DNA of 41,669 bases from Flavobacterium psychrophilum (GCA_022730285.1 DZCQ01000008.1:1-41669); one strand, 5' to 3'. Shown: positions 1 to 9,222, numbered from the stretch's first letter. Made by a program: numbers and translations. The notes: a model not told the origin generated them from the letters alone.

Positions 1-1685
1 CGATAGTTTTCTTCTCCAATTTCGCCTTTTATGAGGTTTTCTTTTGATTTTAAAAATGGAATTCCACTTTTTCCTAAGAAATCTTCAAAAGATTTTTGAA
101 ATATTGGGTATTCTACACTAGAATATTCTTTTATTTTAACTAGTTGGCAGGCATATTCTAATGCTTTGTCTAAACCTCCAATTTTATCTACTAAACCTAA
201 TTTTAACGCATCAGAGCCCGCCCAAACTCTACCTTGTGCAATGGCATCTACTTGCTCAAAAGTCATTTTTCTGCCTGTTGCCACTCTTGTAACAAAAATT
301 TTGTATATATTTTCTACTCCTTCTTGTGTAAATTTTTTAAAGTTCTCGTTGATTGGTTCAAAAAGACTGTAATTAGCAGCATTTTCATGCGTTTTAACTA
401 ATTCTGTATTAATTCCATATTTTTTGGTTATTTCCGAAACATTAGGCAATACTCCAAAAACCCCAATAGAACCAGTAATTGTGCTAGCTTCAGCAAAAAT
501 TTTATTTGCATTGCAGGCAATATAATAGCCTCCAGAAGCAGCTAAATTTCCCATGGATACAATTACAGGTTTTACTTTTTTAGTAATTTCTATTTCTCTC
601 CAAATTAACTCAGAAGTTAATGCACTGCCTCCTGGACTATTAATTCTTAATACAACTGCCTTGATATTTTTGTCTTCTCTAGCTTCTTGCAAAGAGCGTC
701 TCATAGATAACTCCCCTACCACTTCCAAATCTCCTTCACCAGAACCGATTTCTCCTTGTGCATAAATAACAGCAATTTTATTTAAAGAATCATCATTTGA
801 TAAAGAAGTTGCTATATCTGTAGCATAATCCGTTATTTTTACTCTAGAATATTTTGTATCTTCATCTAATTTTAAGAGTTTGTTAATATCATTATCATAT
901 TCATCTTCGTAAGCAATTTTGTCTATTAGCTTCGCATTTTTAGCCATTTCTGGAGTTCTTGCAAGCATATTAGACGCAATGGTATTTAATTGAGTAACTG
1001 TTACTTTCCTGGAAGTTGCAATATCTACAACCATTGCATTCCAAATAGAATGAAGAAAAGTACTTATTTGTTCTCTATTTTCAGGACTCATTTTGTTAAG
1101 CAAAAAAGGTTCAACCGCACTTTTAAATTTTCCGTGACGAATTACTTCCATTTTAAATCCTGTTTTATCTTGAAAATCTTTAAAATACATTACTTCTGTA
1201 GATAGTCCTTTAAAATCAAAATCTCCAACTGGATTTAGATAAATTGTATTGGCAACAGAGCTAAGATAATAGTCTTTTTGAGAATATCCATTAGCATAAG
1301 CAACAATAAATTTACCTGATTTTTTAAACGACTCTAAGACATCACGAAGCTCTTTAGTTTGAGCAATACCAAGGTTTACAGTTGTATTTAATATTGAGAT
1401 TCCCTTAATATTAGTATCTAATGTTGCCGCTTCAATTGCACGTATAATATCGGTAAGACCATCATGATTTGCTTCAAAATACCCTAAATCGTCATAGCTA
1501 AATTTCCCTCCATAATCTTGCGTTATATCTTCAATATTTAGTTCTAGTATTGAATTTTCTTTAACATCTGATAACTTGGAATCGTCACCAAAAATTGCTA
1601 CAATAAACAAAATTCCAAAAAAGAATAACATACAAAAAACAAATATTCCAACTATGGTGGCAGCAACATTTCCTAAAAATTTCAT
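1..1685 (-). CDS. sppA: Signal peptide peptidase SppA, 67K type (3' end cut off by window)
   Basis: Membrane-anchored serine protease of peptidase family S49, which in known members degrades cleaved signal peptides. The ATG at 1685 opens a reading frame of about 561 codons that runs off the left edge without a stop. Residues 10-34 form one hydrophobic anchor. Two S49 repeats follow. The first carries the expected general-base lysine K188 in KSAVEPF. The second carries INSPGGSALTSE and the nucleophile S384 in AASGGYY, then TGSIGVFG. This Lys (first repeat) and Ser (second repeat) arrangement defines the long SppA form. Family members are usually near 580-590 residues, so only the last few dozen codons should be missing. 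It lies downstream of rplI on the same strand, separated by a terminator, so it probably has its own promoter. Confidence 0.93.
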   Translation of the reverse strand, partial: MKFLGNVAATIVGIFVFCMLFFFGILFIVAIFGDDSKLSDVKENSILELNIEDITQDYGGKFSYDDLGYFEANHDGLTDIIRAIEAATLDTNIKGISILNTTVNLGIAQTKELRDVLESFKKSGKFIVAYANGYSQKDYYLSSVANTIYLNPVGDFDFKGLSTEVMYFKDFQDKTGFKMEVIRHGKFKSAVEPFLLNKMSPENREQISTFLHSIWNAMVVDIATSRKVTVTQLNTIASNMLARTPEMAKNAKLIDKIAYEDEYDNDINKLLKLDEDTKYSRVKITDYATDIATSLSNDDSLNKIAVIYAQGEIGSGEGDLEVVGELSMRRSLQEAREDKNIKAVVLRINSPGGSALTSELIWREIEITKKVKPVIVSMGNLAASGGYYIACNANKIFAEASTITGSIGVFGVLPNVSEITKKYGINTELVKTHENAANYSLFEPINENFKKFTQEGVENIYKIFVTRVATGRKMTFEQVDAIAQGRVWAGSDALKLGLVDKIGGLDKALEYACQLVKIKEYSSVEYPIFQKSFEDFLGKSGIPFLKSKENLIKGEIGEENY

Positions 1686-1713
1686 ATATTTTAGATTTTA
1701 ATTATTAAAAATA

Positions 1714-1743
1714 AGATGTGTTTTATTAAAAAAAAACACATCT
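1714..1743. repeat. 11-bp perfect inverted repeat between rplI and sppA
   Basis: The arms AGATGTGTTTT (1714-1724) and AAAACACATCT (1733-1743) flank an 8-base A-rich spacer. Read on the minus strand the hairpin is followed by TATTTTTAAT, which is only a broken U tract. It could be a second terminator behind the rplI terminator, or a structure in the sppA leader. Confidence 0.6.
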
Positions 1744-1780
1744 ATAAGTATTCATTTTAATTTTTTGTTACAAATAAAAT

Positions 1781-1807
1781 AAAAAAACCACTATAATTAA
1801 ATAGTGG
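1781..1807 (-). terminator. Intrinsic terminator of the rpsF-rpsR-rplI operon
   Basis: On the minus strand, 23 bases after the rplI stop codon, CCACTAT (1807-1801) pairs with ATAGTGG (1794-1788) around a 6-base loop and is followed directly by seven T (1787-1781). This is a classical rho-independent terminator. Confidence 0.8.
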
Positions 1808-1830
1808 CTTGATTAATTTTAAAAAAAATA

Positions 1831-2274
1831 CTAGTTTGCTTGAGCAACAATTTCGTAATTTAATTCTACAACTACATCACGGTGTAAACGAACAGATGCA
1901 TTGTATTTTCCTGTTCTTTTAACCACACCAGAGGTAATGAATTTCCTGTCAATGTTCTGACCACCATCAGCTAATGCTTGAGCAATATCAATATTAGTAA
2001 CGGAACCGAATAATTTTTCCCCACCTGCTTTTGCAGTAATTTTAATTTCAATAGCTTTAAGTGCTTCTGCTAATGCTTTTGCATCAGCTATTACTTTTGC
2101 TTCTTTATGAGCTCTTTGTTTTAGGTTTTCTGCCAAAACTTTTTTAGCCGAAGAAGTTGCCAAATGAGCAAATCCTTGTGGGATTAAAAAGTTACGACCA
2201 TAACCCGCTTTAACAGATACTACATCATCTTTAAAGCCTACATTTTGTACGTCTTGTTTTAATATAAGTTCCAT
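1831..2274 (-). CDS. rplI: Large ribosomal subunit protein bL9
   Basis: Structural protein of the 50S subunit that binds 23S rRNA near the L1 stalk. At 147 residues the length is normal for the family. The N-terminal rRNA-binding domain has the typical MELILKQDVQNVG opening and the GYGRNFLIPQGFA signature at about residues 24-36. A long charged alanine/lysine-rich linker helix follows at about 40-75, then the C-terminal domain with GGEKLFGSVTNIDI. It is the third gene of the operon, 15 bases after rpsR, and is followed by an intrinsic terminator. Confidence 0.98.
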   Translation of the reverse strand: MELILKQDVQNVGFKDDVVSVKAGYGRNFLIPQGFAHLATSSAKKVLAENLKQRAHKEAKVIADAKALAEALKAIEIKITAKAGGEKLFGSVTNIDIAQALADGGQNIDRKFITSGVVKRTGKYNASVRLHRDVVVELNYEIVAQAN

Positions 2275-2289
2275 AATTTTGCTTCTTTA

Positions 2290-2580
2290 TTATTTTAGTA
2301 AATCAGCCACATATGGCATTAATGCTAAATGTCTTGCTCTTTTAACAGCAACAGACACTTTTCGTTGGTATTTTAAGGAAGTTCCTGTAAGGCGACGTGG
2401 TAAAATTTTACCTTGTTCGTTTACAAATTTTAGTAAAAAATCAGCATCTTTATAATCAATATATTTGATACCTGACTTTTTGAAACGACAATACTTTTTA
2501 GTTTTGTTCGTATCTATGTTTAAAGGCGTTAAATATCTAATATCTCCGTCTTTTTTTCCTGCAGATTGTAATGTTGACAT
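2290..2580 (-). CDS. rpsR: Small ribosomal subunit protein bS18
   Basis: 30S subunit protein that pairs with bS6 on the platform. It has 96 residues, longer than the 75 of E. coli because of an N-terminal extension that is common in Bacteroidota. The family core is clear: [18 protein letters not shown], then [20 protein letters not shown] (about residues 50-69) and the basic tail [19 protein letters not shown]. It starts 5 bases after rpsF ends, which implies co-transcription and matches the bS6-bS18 partnership. Confidence 0.98.
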   Translation of the reverse strand: MSTLQSAGKKDGDIRYLTPLNIDTNKTKKYCRFKKSGIKYIDYKDADFLLKFVNEQGKILPRRLTGTSLKYQRKVSVAVKRARHLALMPYVADLLK

Positions 2581-2585
2581 AGTAA

Positions 2586-2927
2586 TTACGCTTTAATTGC
2601 TTTTAATTTCGCTCTTCTTCTTTCAGCCCAAGAAATAGCTTCTTTTTCTAAACTTACTGTTAAGAAACGCATTACACGCTCATCACGTCTAAATTCGGTT
2701 TCAAAACCTTTTAATACTTCTCCAGCTACTGTAAATTCAAATAGATGGTAAAAACCACTTTTTTTGTTTTGAATTTCATAAGCCATTTTTTTTAAGCCCC
2801 AATCCTCTTTGGACACCATCGTAGCTCCTTTTGAAGTTAAATAATCTTCAAATTTGCTTACTGTTTCCTTTACCTGTACTTCAGATAAAACGGGATTCAA
2901 GATGAAAACAGTTTCATAATGATTCAT
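2586..2927 (-). CDS. rpsF: Small ribosomal subunit protein bS6
   Basis: 30S platform protein that binds bS18 and the central domain of 16S rRNA. It has 113 residues with the bS6 ferredoxin-like fold: the first strand [12 protein letters not shown], then a helix, W-G-KKMAYEI (about residues 43-51) and the last strand with [15 protein letters not shown] (about 80-94). It is the first gene of rpsF-rpsR-rplI. There is no ssb or priB gene between rpsF and rpsR, unlike the arrangement in many Firmicutes and Proteobacteria. A strong promoter lies 33 bases upstream of the start. Confidence 0.98.
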   Translation of the reverse strand: MNHYETVFILNPVLSEVQVKETVSKFEDYLTSKGATMVSKEDWGLKKMAYEIQNKKSGFYHLFEFTVAGEVLKGFETEFRRDERVMRFLTVSLEKEAISWAERRRAKLKAIKA

Positions 2928-2959
2928 AATATAAAATTTATTTGTTAAAAATATGGGTG

Positions 2960-2989
2960 CAAAAGTAGTGCTTTATTTTTTAAATACAA
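2960..2989 (-). promoter_or_regulatory. Bacteroidota-type promoter of rpsF-rpsR-rplI
   Basis: On the minus strand TTG (2989-2987) lies 19 bases before TACTTTTG (2967-2960), matching the Bacteroidota consensus TTG-N17-23-TAnnTTTG exactly. It is followed by GCACCC and sits about 33 bases from the rpsF start codon. Confidence 0.7.
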
Positions 2990-3044
2990 TACTTAACTTT
3001 AAAATTATTTCAAAAAAATGTTTTTTTTACTAAAAACAATTAGG

Positions 3045-3072
3045 TTGTTATGTAAAATAAATTATATATTTA
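3045..3072 (+). promoter_or_regulatory. Promoter of the LytTR response regulator gene
   Basis: TTG (3045-3047), a 17-base spacer and TATATTTA (3065-3072) resemble the Bacteroidota promoter with one mismatch in the last base. It lies about 31 bases before the ATG at 3104. Confidence 0.5.
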
Positions 3073-3103
3073 CACAACGAGGATAAAACTTATTTTGCTT
3101 TAT

Positions 3104-3808
3104 ATGAAATTAAATTGTATTGTTATAGATGATAGTGCTATTCTAAGAGCAGTAATTTGCAAATTAGTAGAGTCGCATCCTAATTTAGTATTGATTAATG
3201 AATTTTCTAATGCTATTGAGACAAGAAATTTTTTAAATGACACTATTGATTTGCTTCTTTTAGATATTGAGATGCCGTTGATTAATGGATTTGAGTTGCT
3301 TGATAATTTAAGTATTAAACCACAAGTAATATTTGTAACTGTTAAAGCAGACTATGCATTAAGAGCTTTTGAATATGATGCTACCGATTATTTGCACAAA
3401 CCTATTAATAAAGAACGGTTTAATATTGCGATAAAAAGAGCGGTCGCAAATCAAGAAATGAAGTTAAACGCTACAAAAAATACAATTGACAATGAACATA
3501 TTTTTATAAAAAGTAATTTTAAAAATGTAAAACTTTACACTTCCAAAATAAATTGGCTGGAGGCATACGGCGATTATGTTAAGATAATACTTGAAGGAAC
3601 TAATGATGTACACACAGTATTATCGACTTTAAAACAATTTGAAAGCCAGTTACCTTCAGATAAGTTTATTAGGGTACACAAATCTTATATTGTAAATATA
3701 AGTAAAGTAAAGCATTATGACTCCAAAACAATAGAAATTGGAAATACTAAAATTCCATTAAGTCGGGAACGTAAAGTGGCAATTTCTAAAGCTTTAGAAT
3801 ACCAATAG
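3104..3808 (+). CDS. LytTR-family response regulator (AlgR/LytR type)
   Basis: Cytoplasmic two-component response regulator of 234 residues. The receiver domain (about 1-115) has the acidic pair D9/D10, the phosphorylation site D54 in LLLLDIEMP and the conserved K99 in YLHKP. The C-terminal LytTR DNA-binding domain (about 130-234) has INWLEAYGDYVKI and FIRVHKSYIVNISKV, both typical. I chose the ATG at 3104; the frame can be opened nine bases earlier only with TTG, and the promoter spacing fits 3104. The switch threonine T79 is present. No histidine kinase adjoins it, so its partner is encoded elsewhere. The target genes cannot be read from the sequence. Confidence 0.93.
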   Translation: MKLNCIVIDDSAILRAVICKLVESHPNLVLINEFSNAIETRNFLNDTIDLLLLDIEMPLINGFELLDNLSIKPQVIFVTVKADYALRAFEYDATDYLHKPINKERFNIAIKRAVANQEMKLNATKNTIDNEHIFIKSNFKNVKLYTSKINWLEAYGDYVKIILEGTNDVHTVLSTLKQFESQLPSDKFIRVHKSYIVNISKVKHYDSKTIEIGNTKIPLSRERKVAISKALEYQ

Positions 3809-3832
3809 AACATTATATTAAATTAGACTTTA

Positions 3833-6289
3833 TCAATAAAAATCTACATTTACTGCAATTTTTATTCCTTTAAATTGTGCAATAGTTTCAAAGCTATTTA
3901 AAATTTTGAATATGCTTTTTTTGGTAGCTCCTAAAGATTTTTCTTGTGGTATTTTTAACAAAATTACTCTGATATATTCGTTTCTAATGCGATTAATTGC
4001 AGGTTCTTCTGGACCTAAAACTGGAAAGTCGAATTGTTGCTTTATTACTTCATAAAGCCAAAAACTTCCTGCTTTTAGCTTTTCGAAATCTTTATTTTTA
4101 AGAGTCAAATTGATTAGTCTAAAAAATGGTGGGTAAAAATATATTTGCCGTTCAAATAGTTGCTCTTTGTACATTTGCAAATAATTATTATGATACACTT
4201 GCTGAATTATTGGGTGGTTTGGGTTGTATGTTTGTATAATTACATTTCCTTTTTTGTCAGAACGTCCTGCTCTTCCAGCAACTTGTGTCATCATTTGGAA
4301 GCTTCGTTCAAAAGCTCTAAAATCTGGAAAAAAGAGCATTGAATCGGCATTTAAAATACCAACTAGAGATACATTATCAAAATCTAAACCTTTTGCCAAC
4401 ATTTGTGTTCCTACCAAAATATCTATTTCTCTATTTTTAAAACTGTCTAATAATCGTACAAAACTGTGCTTTCCAGAAGTGGTATCCTGATCCATACGTT
4501 TTATATTTTTAGTAGGAAAAAGTGTTGCTAATTCTAGTTCAATTTGCTCTGTACCAAATCCTTTAGAAGTTAAATTTGTGCTAGAACAAACAACACAACT
4601 GGTAGGTTTTGCTATATTATAACCACAATAATGGCACCGAAGTTGATTTTTAAATTTATGATACGTTAAGCTTACATCACATTGTGAGCATTGTGGAATA
4701 TGACCACAGGTGGAACATTCTATAATAGGTGCATATCCTCTTCTGTTTTGAAACAAAATAACTTGATCTCCAAGTGAAAGTGCATTTGCAATAGCATCAA
4801 CAAGGGTTTGTGTAAAATGCCCTATCATCTTCTTTTTGAAATAAGCTTCTCTTAAATCTTCTAAGAAAATATTTGGCAAAACTGCATTTCCAAAACGTTT
4901 ATTCATTGTTACCAATCCATATTTGCCGTTTTGGGTATTATAAAATGTTTCGATACTGGGAGTTGCACTGCCAAGCAAGACTTTTGCATGATACATATTT
5001 GCCAACACAATTGCTGTGTCTCTGGCATGGTATCGTGGTGATGGATTAGATTGCTTATAACTTTGTTCGTGTTCTTCATCAATAATAATGAAGTCTAATT
5101 TTTGAAATGGCAGAAATAATGCAGATCTTGTTCCAATAACAATTTGTGCTTTATCCGAAAATTGCAATACATTTTTCCACACTTCTACCCTTTCGTTATT
5201 ATTGTATTTAGAATGAAAAACTGCTACTTTATTACCAAAATAATATACCAATCTTTGCACCAATTGAGTGGTAAGAGCAATTTCTGGAAGTAAATATAAA
5301 ATTTGACTGTCTTGTTTTAAAAAATCTTCTATTTTTTTTATATAAACTTCTGTCTTTCCAGAAGCAGTAACCCCATGAAGAAGGCAAACCTGCTTGGTTT
5401 TAAAAACTAAATCTATCTCTTGTAAAGCGATATTTTGCAATTCATTAAGAGTTACCGACTTTGTATTTGTATCTAAAAAATTAACTCTATCTTCTTGAAT
5501 ATAAAATATTTCAAAGATTTCTTTTTCTTCCAAAGATTTTATAATTGCAGTTGTTTGTTTAGAAAAAGTAACTAGCTGCTTTACCGAAATGGGCGTTTTT
5601 TGTGTAGCTTTTAATTGAAAATAACTTAAAATCAGGTCTTTTTGCTTTGGAGCACTTTTAAGTATTTGCAAAAGGTTTTCTAAATTGTGGTTATTCTCAT
5701 AAATTGAAACTAATCGGACATATTTAACCAATTTTGGTTTATATGCGTCAATTATCTCTTCTTGAAGTTGAATAATATTTTTAGACAATAAGGATTGTAT
5801 GGTTGGAATTACTGTTTTTTTGTTTAAAATAGCAATTATTTCTTGAATTTTAAGACAACTTTGTTGTTGCAGTGCTTCGTATATTAAAAATTCATCATCG
5901 GTAAGACTCTCTTTTTCTACTAAATCATTTACCTTTTGGGTTGTGGCAATAATGGTTTCACTTTCTAATAAAAGTCCACTTGGCAATGCCATTTTATAAA
6001 CCTCGCCTATTGCACACATATAATAAGACGAAATCCACTCCCAATGTTGTAATTGCTGTGAAGCTATAATCGGTTCTTTATCAATTATTTGATATATTTC
6101 TTTGGGTTCATATAGTAAAGGAGAATTTTGGTGCAAATTAGCAACTATTCCTGTATAAAATTTGGTTTTCCCAAAAGGAACAACTACCCTAACTCCAGGT
6201 TGTAAATAATTAAATTCTTCCTCGGATATTAAATAGGTAAAAGTTCTAGAAACTGCTAAAGGAATAATTATTTCGGCAAAAAAAGGCAT
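3833..6289 (-). CDS. priA: Primosomal protein N' (replication restart helicase PriA)
   Basis: Superfamily 2 3'-to-5' DNA helicase that reloads the replisome at stalled forks. It has 818 residues, a little longer than E. coli PriA. The N-terminal 3'-DNA-end-binding domain (about 1-105) opens with FAEIIIPLAVSRTFTYLI. Walker A is GVTASGKTEVY with K312 (alanine where E. coli has glycine), and Walker B is DEEH at 404-407. Eight zinc-binding cysteines are all present: C525, C528, C534, C537, C552, C555, C565 and C568. The final helicase motif AGRAGRSDKKG follows. It is the last gene of a run with yihY and DUF2147, 21 bases after the latter. Confidence 0.96.
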   Translation of the reverse strand: MPFFAEIIIPLAVSRTFTYLISEEEFNYLQPGVRVVVPFGKTKFYTGIVANLHQNSPLLYEPKEIYQIIDKEPIIASQQLQHWEWISSYYMCAIGEVYKMALPSGLLLESETIIATTQKVNDLVEKESLTDDEFLIYEALQQQSCLKIQEIIAILNKKTVIPTIQSLLSKNIIQLQEEIIDAYKPKLVKYVRLVSIYENNHNLENLLQILKSAPKQKDLILSYFQLKATQKTPISVKQLVTFSKQTTAIIKSLEEKEIFEIFYIQEDRVNFLDTNTKSVTLNELQNIALQEIDLVFKTKQVCLLHGVTASGKTEVYIKKIEDFLKQDSQILYLLPEIALTTQLVQRLVYYFGNKVAVFHSKYNNNERVEVWKNVLQFSDKAQIVIGTRSALFLPFQKLDFIIIDEEHEQSYKQSNPSPRYHARDTAIVLANMYHAKVLLGSATPSIETFYNTQNGKYGLVTMNKRFGNAVLPNIFLEDLREAYFKKKMIGHFTQTLVDAIANALSLGDQVILFQNRRGYAPIIECSTCGHIPQCSQCDVSLTYHKFKNQLRCHYCGYNIAKPTSCVVCSSTNLTSKGFGTEQIELELATLFPTKNIKRMDQDTTSGKHSFVRLLDSFKNREIDILVGTQMLAKGLDFDNVSLVGILNADSMLFFPDFRAFERSFQMMTQVAGRAGRSDKKGNVIIQTYNPNHPIIQQVYHNNYLQMYKEQLFERQIYFYPPFFRLINLTLKNKDFEKLKAGSFWLYEVIKQQFDFPVLGPEEPAINRIRNEYIRVILLKIPQEKSLGATKKSIFKILNSFETIAQFKGIKIAVNVDFY

Positions 6290-6310
6290 TTAAAACACGG
6301 ATTTTGAAAG

Positions 6311-6742
6311 TTATTTGATTCTTGTCCAAATTTGAGAACGTCCAAGTATAGAAATTCCAATATATCCTCTTACTTCTAGTTTGTCTTTTGTTAATAATTT
6401 AAGAATGCATTTATACAAATCGCCAGTTTTTGGATCTACTATTTTTCCTCCTTCATAGGTGTTGCCATCTTTGGTTAATCCTTTTACTACAACTAAGCCT
6501 AAAATTGGCTTATCTTTATCGCTTCCAGTGCATTTTACACATTTTTTATCTTTTTTGTCCACTTCCAGAATTTCGACAATTTTTCCATACACTTTTCCGG
6601 AATTTTCATAAATTTCTACAATAGCTTTTGCTTCGCCAGTTTTGTCGTCAATGCTTTTCCATTTTCCAATAACAGACTGTGCATTAGCATTATAAACAAC
6701 AGAAATAAAGAAGAAGAAGATGACTATTTTTACTATTTTCAT
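6311..6742 (-). CDS. DUF2147 family exported protein
   Basis: A 143-residue secreted protein. Residues 1-21 are a signal peptide ending in NANA, with likely cleavage before QSVIGKW. The mature part matches the DUF2147 pattern: GKWKSIDDKTGEAKAIVEIY, then GKVYGKIVEI, a paired cysteine motif CVKCTG and a C-terminal EVRGYIGISILGRSQIWTR. The family folds as a lipocalin-like beta barrel; its function is not established. The start ATG overlaps the stop of yihY by four bases (ATGA), so the two genes are translationally coupled. Confidence 0.85.
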   Translation of the reverse strand: MKIVKIVIFFFFISVVYNANAQSVIGKWKSIDDKTGEAKAIVEIYENSGKVYGKIVEILEVDKKDKKCVKCTGSDKDKPILGLVVVKGLTKDGNTYEGGKIVDPKTGDLYKCILKLLTKDKLEVRGYIGISILGRSQIWTRIK

Positions 6743-7686
6743 AAATGGGGATTTTTAGTGGGATTTTGTTTTAATTTAGCAATAGAAGCATCTAACTCAA
6801 AGCCTAATAATAAAATCATGCAATTTATCCAAAGATAAAACATTACTATTAATAATGTGCCTATTGAACCATATAATTCGTTATATTTTGAAAATTTTAC
6901 TACCCAAATCCCAAAAAAATAAGAAGAAACAATAATCAATATAGTAGTAAAAACGGTACCTATGGTTATAAAGGCACGCTTTTGAACCTGCTTTATACCA
7001 AATTTGAAAAGTAAAGCTATAGATACTAATATCATGATGATAACGAAAGAAAATCTACCAAATTCTATTAGTGAAATTCTATCGGAAATTCTATTGGATA
7101 ACACTTCTTGAATAATGGTTCTTTGAATAAAAACTTCAAAAATTACAATTGTAGCTACCGTAATTAAGAGGATAGAAGTTAGCAAAACCGACAGCAGCAA
7201 CGCTACAAAATATTGCCTAAAGTAAGCTCTTTTTAGCACTACATATTGTGAGGTTTCAAAGCCACTCATTACTGCATTTACGCCATTTGTCATTAAAAAA
7301 ACAGACATTAAAAAACCACTAGACAGCAATCCAGTATGGCTATTATGCAAAATATCGTTTATTATGTAATCTACTGCTTCAAAGGTAGTTGGTGGCACAT
7401 TTTGCTTTACAAAATCTAAAAAATCGGTTTGAAAACCTTGTATTGGAATGTACGGAATTAGATTAAGCACGAATAATGCAAATGGGAACAATGCCATAAA
7501 AAAACTGAATGCAATAGCGGCAGCTCTGTAACTTATTCCACCTGTTAGTATTCCAAAAAGGTAAAATTCTATTAGTTCATACAACGATATTCCTTGTAAC
7601 CATGGCAATTTAGTATTCTCTAAAATTACAACTAATTGTTTTACAATTGGAATTTTTTTTAAAAATATACTAGTTGCATTTTCCAT
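6739..7686 (-). CDS. YihY/virulence factor BrkB family inner-membrane protein
   Basis: Polytopic membrane protein of 315 residues, of the family once misnamed ribonuclease BN. About six hydrophobic segments are visible, roughly at residues 44-64, 65-85, 119-140, 160-185, 208-228 and 240-262, plus a final helix near 280-300. Family hallmarks are GGISYRAAAIAFSFFMALFP (about 49-68) and the C-terminal YGSIGTLLIVMFYLWINCMI followed by LLLGFELDA. The molecular role is unresolved; transport has been proposed. It follows nadC by 58 bases and overlaps DUF2147 by four. Confidence 0.88.
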   Translation of the reverse strand: MENATSIFLKKIPIVKQLVVILENTKLPWLQGISLYELIEFYLFGILTGGISYRAAAIAFSFFMALFPFALFVLNLIPYIPIQGFQTDFLDFVKQNVPPTTFEAVDYIINDILHNSHTGLLSSGFLMSVFLMTNGVNAVMSGFETSQYVVLKRAYFRQYFVALLLSVLLTSILLITVATIVIFEVFIQRTIIQEVLSNRISDRISLIEFGRFSFVIIMILVSIALLFKFGIKQVQKRAFITIGTVFTTILIIVSSYFFGIWVVKFSKYNELYGSIGTLLIVMFYLWINCMILLLGFELDASIAKLKQNPTKNPHL

Positions 7687-7744
7687 ATTTATCGGTTTGT
7701 ATTTAGAAATAGAGAGTTACTAGTTTTTGTACAAATTATTGTTT

Positions 7745-8602
7745 TTAAAATGCTTTTAAACTTAAATCCATATTATAAACAGAATGTGTTAATGCTCCAG
7801 ATGAGATATAATTAACACCACATTCTGCATAATCACGAATAGTATTTTCGTTAATATTTCCAGAAGATTCTGTTTTTGTTTTAGTTCCAATTAAGGCTAC
7901 TGCTTTTTTAGTATCTTCCAGATTAAAATTATCTAATAATATCCGAAATACAGAATCATGCTCCAAAATTTGAGCTACTTCGAACAGATTTCTTGCTTCA
8001 ACTATAATTTTTAAATCTAGATTATGTTGAGATAAGTAGCTTTTTGTTTTGATAATAGCTTGCGATATTCCACCAGCAAAATCTATATGGTTATCTTTTA
8101 GCATTATCATGTCATACAATGCAAACCGATGGTTTTCTCCACCACCAATTGTTACAGCCCATTTCTCGGCGGCTCTAAAGTTTGGTGTTGTTTTTCGGGT
8201 GTCTAAAACTTTGGTGTTTGTTCCATTTAATAATTGAACAAATTCATTAGTTTTCGTTGCTATTGCACTCATTCTTTGCATTGAGTTGAGTACTAATCTT
8301 TCTGCCTTTAGTATAGATTGAGAACTTCCAGATACGGTAAAAACGACATCGCCGTATTTAACCTCATTCCCATCTGGAATAAGAATTTCTGTTTTCAAGG
8401 TGCTATCTACATAATTAAAAATCATTTTTGCAAAAGCAACACCCGCAATTATACCCTCATCTTTAACTAAAAGTTTTGCTTTTCCTATGGCATTTTCGGG
8501 AATGCAAGCTAGAGAACTATAATCTCCAGCACCAACATCTTCTCTAATTCCGTTAGCTATAATTAACTGTAATTCTTGTTCAAATTCTTGTTGTGAAATC
8601 AT
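7745..8602 (-). CDS. nadC: Quinolinate phosphoribosyltransferase (carboxylating)
   Basis: Makes nicotinate mononucleotide from quinolinate and PRPP, with release of CO2, in de novo NAD synthesis. At 285 residues it is a normal type II enzyme. The N-terminal domain has REDVGAGDYSS. The alpha/beta barrel carries the substrate-binding block DTRKTTPNFRAAEKWAV (about 134-150), then GGGENHRFALYDMIMLKDNHI, and later VEARN and the ILLDNF strand; the SSGALTHS phosphate-binding loop is near the C-terminus. It is the first gene of the minus-strand run and is divergent from rlmH across 113 bases. Confidence 0.96.
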   Translation of the reverse strand: MISQQEFEQELQLIIANGIREDVGAGDYSSLACIPENAIGKAKLLVKDEGIIAGVAFAKMIFNYVDSTLKTEILIPDGNEVKYGDVVFTVSGSSQSILKAERLVLNSMQRMSAIATKTNEFVQLLNGTNTKVLDTRKTTPNFRAAEKWAVTIGGGENHRFALYDMIMLKDNHIDFAGGISQAIIKTKSYLSQHNLDLKIIVEARNLFEVAQILEHDSVFRILLDNFNLEDTKKAVALIGTKTKTESSGNINENTIRDYAECGVNYISSGALTHSVYNMDLSLKAF

Positions 8603-8715
8603 CTTTTGTTCTAAATTGTTTGCTAAAATAGAAAAAAATGCCGATTTAAATGGCTCTTTCTTCGGATATTTGGTTTTTTTTTTAACCTTTGCTTTTTTAA
8701 CTTTTTTATTGTTTT

Positions 8716-9189
8716 ATGAATATCAAACTTATTGCCATTGGAAAAACCGATGATACACATTTGCAACAATTAATTTCAGATTATTCAAAAAGGCTATCTT
8801 TTTATGTAAAATTCGATTTAGAAGTGATTCCTGATATTAAAAATGCCAAAAATCTAACTGAAAAGCAACAAAAGGAAAAAGAAGGCGAACTAATTTTATC
8901 TAAAATAGTAGCAACAGACCAACTAGTTTTATTAGACGAAAATGGAAAAAGTTTTTCGAGTGTTGCCTTTTCGGAAGAATTACAAAAAAAAATGAATTCA
9001 GGAATTAAAACCTTAGTTTTAGCCATTGGTGGTCCTTACGGATTTAGCGAAGCAGTTTACAACAAAGCTTTTGCTAAAATATCGCTTTCTAAAATGACTT
9101 TTTCACACCAAATGGTTCGATTATTTTGCATAGAACAATTGTACCGAAGTTTTACAATTTTAAAAAACGAACCGTATCATCATCAATAA
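8716..9189 (+). CDS. rlmH: 23S rRNA (pseudouridine1915-N3)-methyltransferase RlmH
   Basis: SPOUT-class methyltransferase that modifies pseudouridine 1915 in helix 69 of 23S rRNA in assembled ribosomes. The 157 residues match the family length. It opens MNIKLIAIGKTDD and contains LLDENGKSFSS, the SAM-binding knot loop AIGGPYGFS (about 102-110) and the C-terminal LSKMTFSHQMVRLFCIEQLYR with the terminal PYHHQ. The gene stands alone between divergent nadC and the glycan island. A TAACCTTTG element about 33 bases before the ATG resembles a -7 box with one extra base. Confidence 0.97.
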   Translation: MNIKLIAIGKTDDTHLQQLISDYSKRLSFYVKFDLEVIPDIKNAKNLTEKQQKEKEGELILSKIVATDQLVLLDENGKSFSSVAFSEELQKKMNSGIKTLVLAIGGPYGFSEAVYNKAFAKISLSKMTFSHQMVRLFCIEQLYRSFTILKNEPYHHQ

Positions 9190-9222
9190 AAAAGCATATA
9201 TTTACCACATAAATTTTATTTG

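Noticed and set aside
1..1685. Short plus-strand frames at 166-1205
   Set aside because: They are antisense shadows of the truncated sppA gene, whose minus-strand frame is continuous and full of family motifs.
4160..4490. Open frames antisense to priA
   Set aside because: They have no family motifs or promoter and arise as shadows of a long real gene; the same holds for the other short antisense frames, for example within uvrA and asnB.
5350..5390. Alanine in place of glycine in the PriA Walker A motif (GVTASGKT)
   Set aside because: The invariant lysine and following threonine are present, and this position varies in PriA of other phyla, so it does not suggest loss of function.
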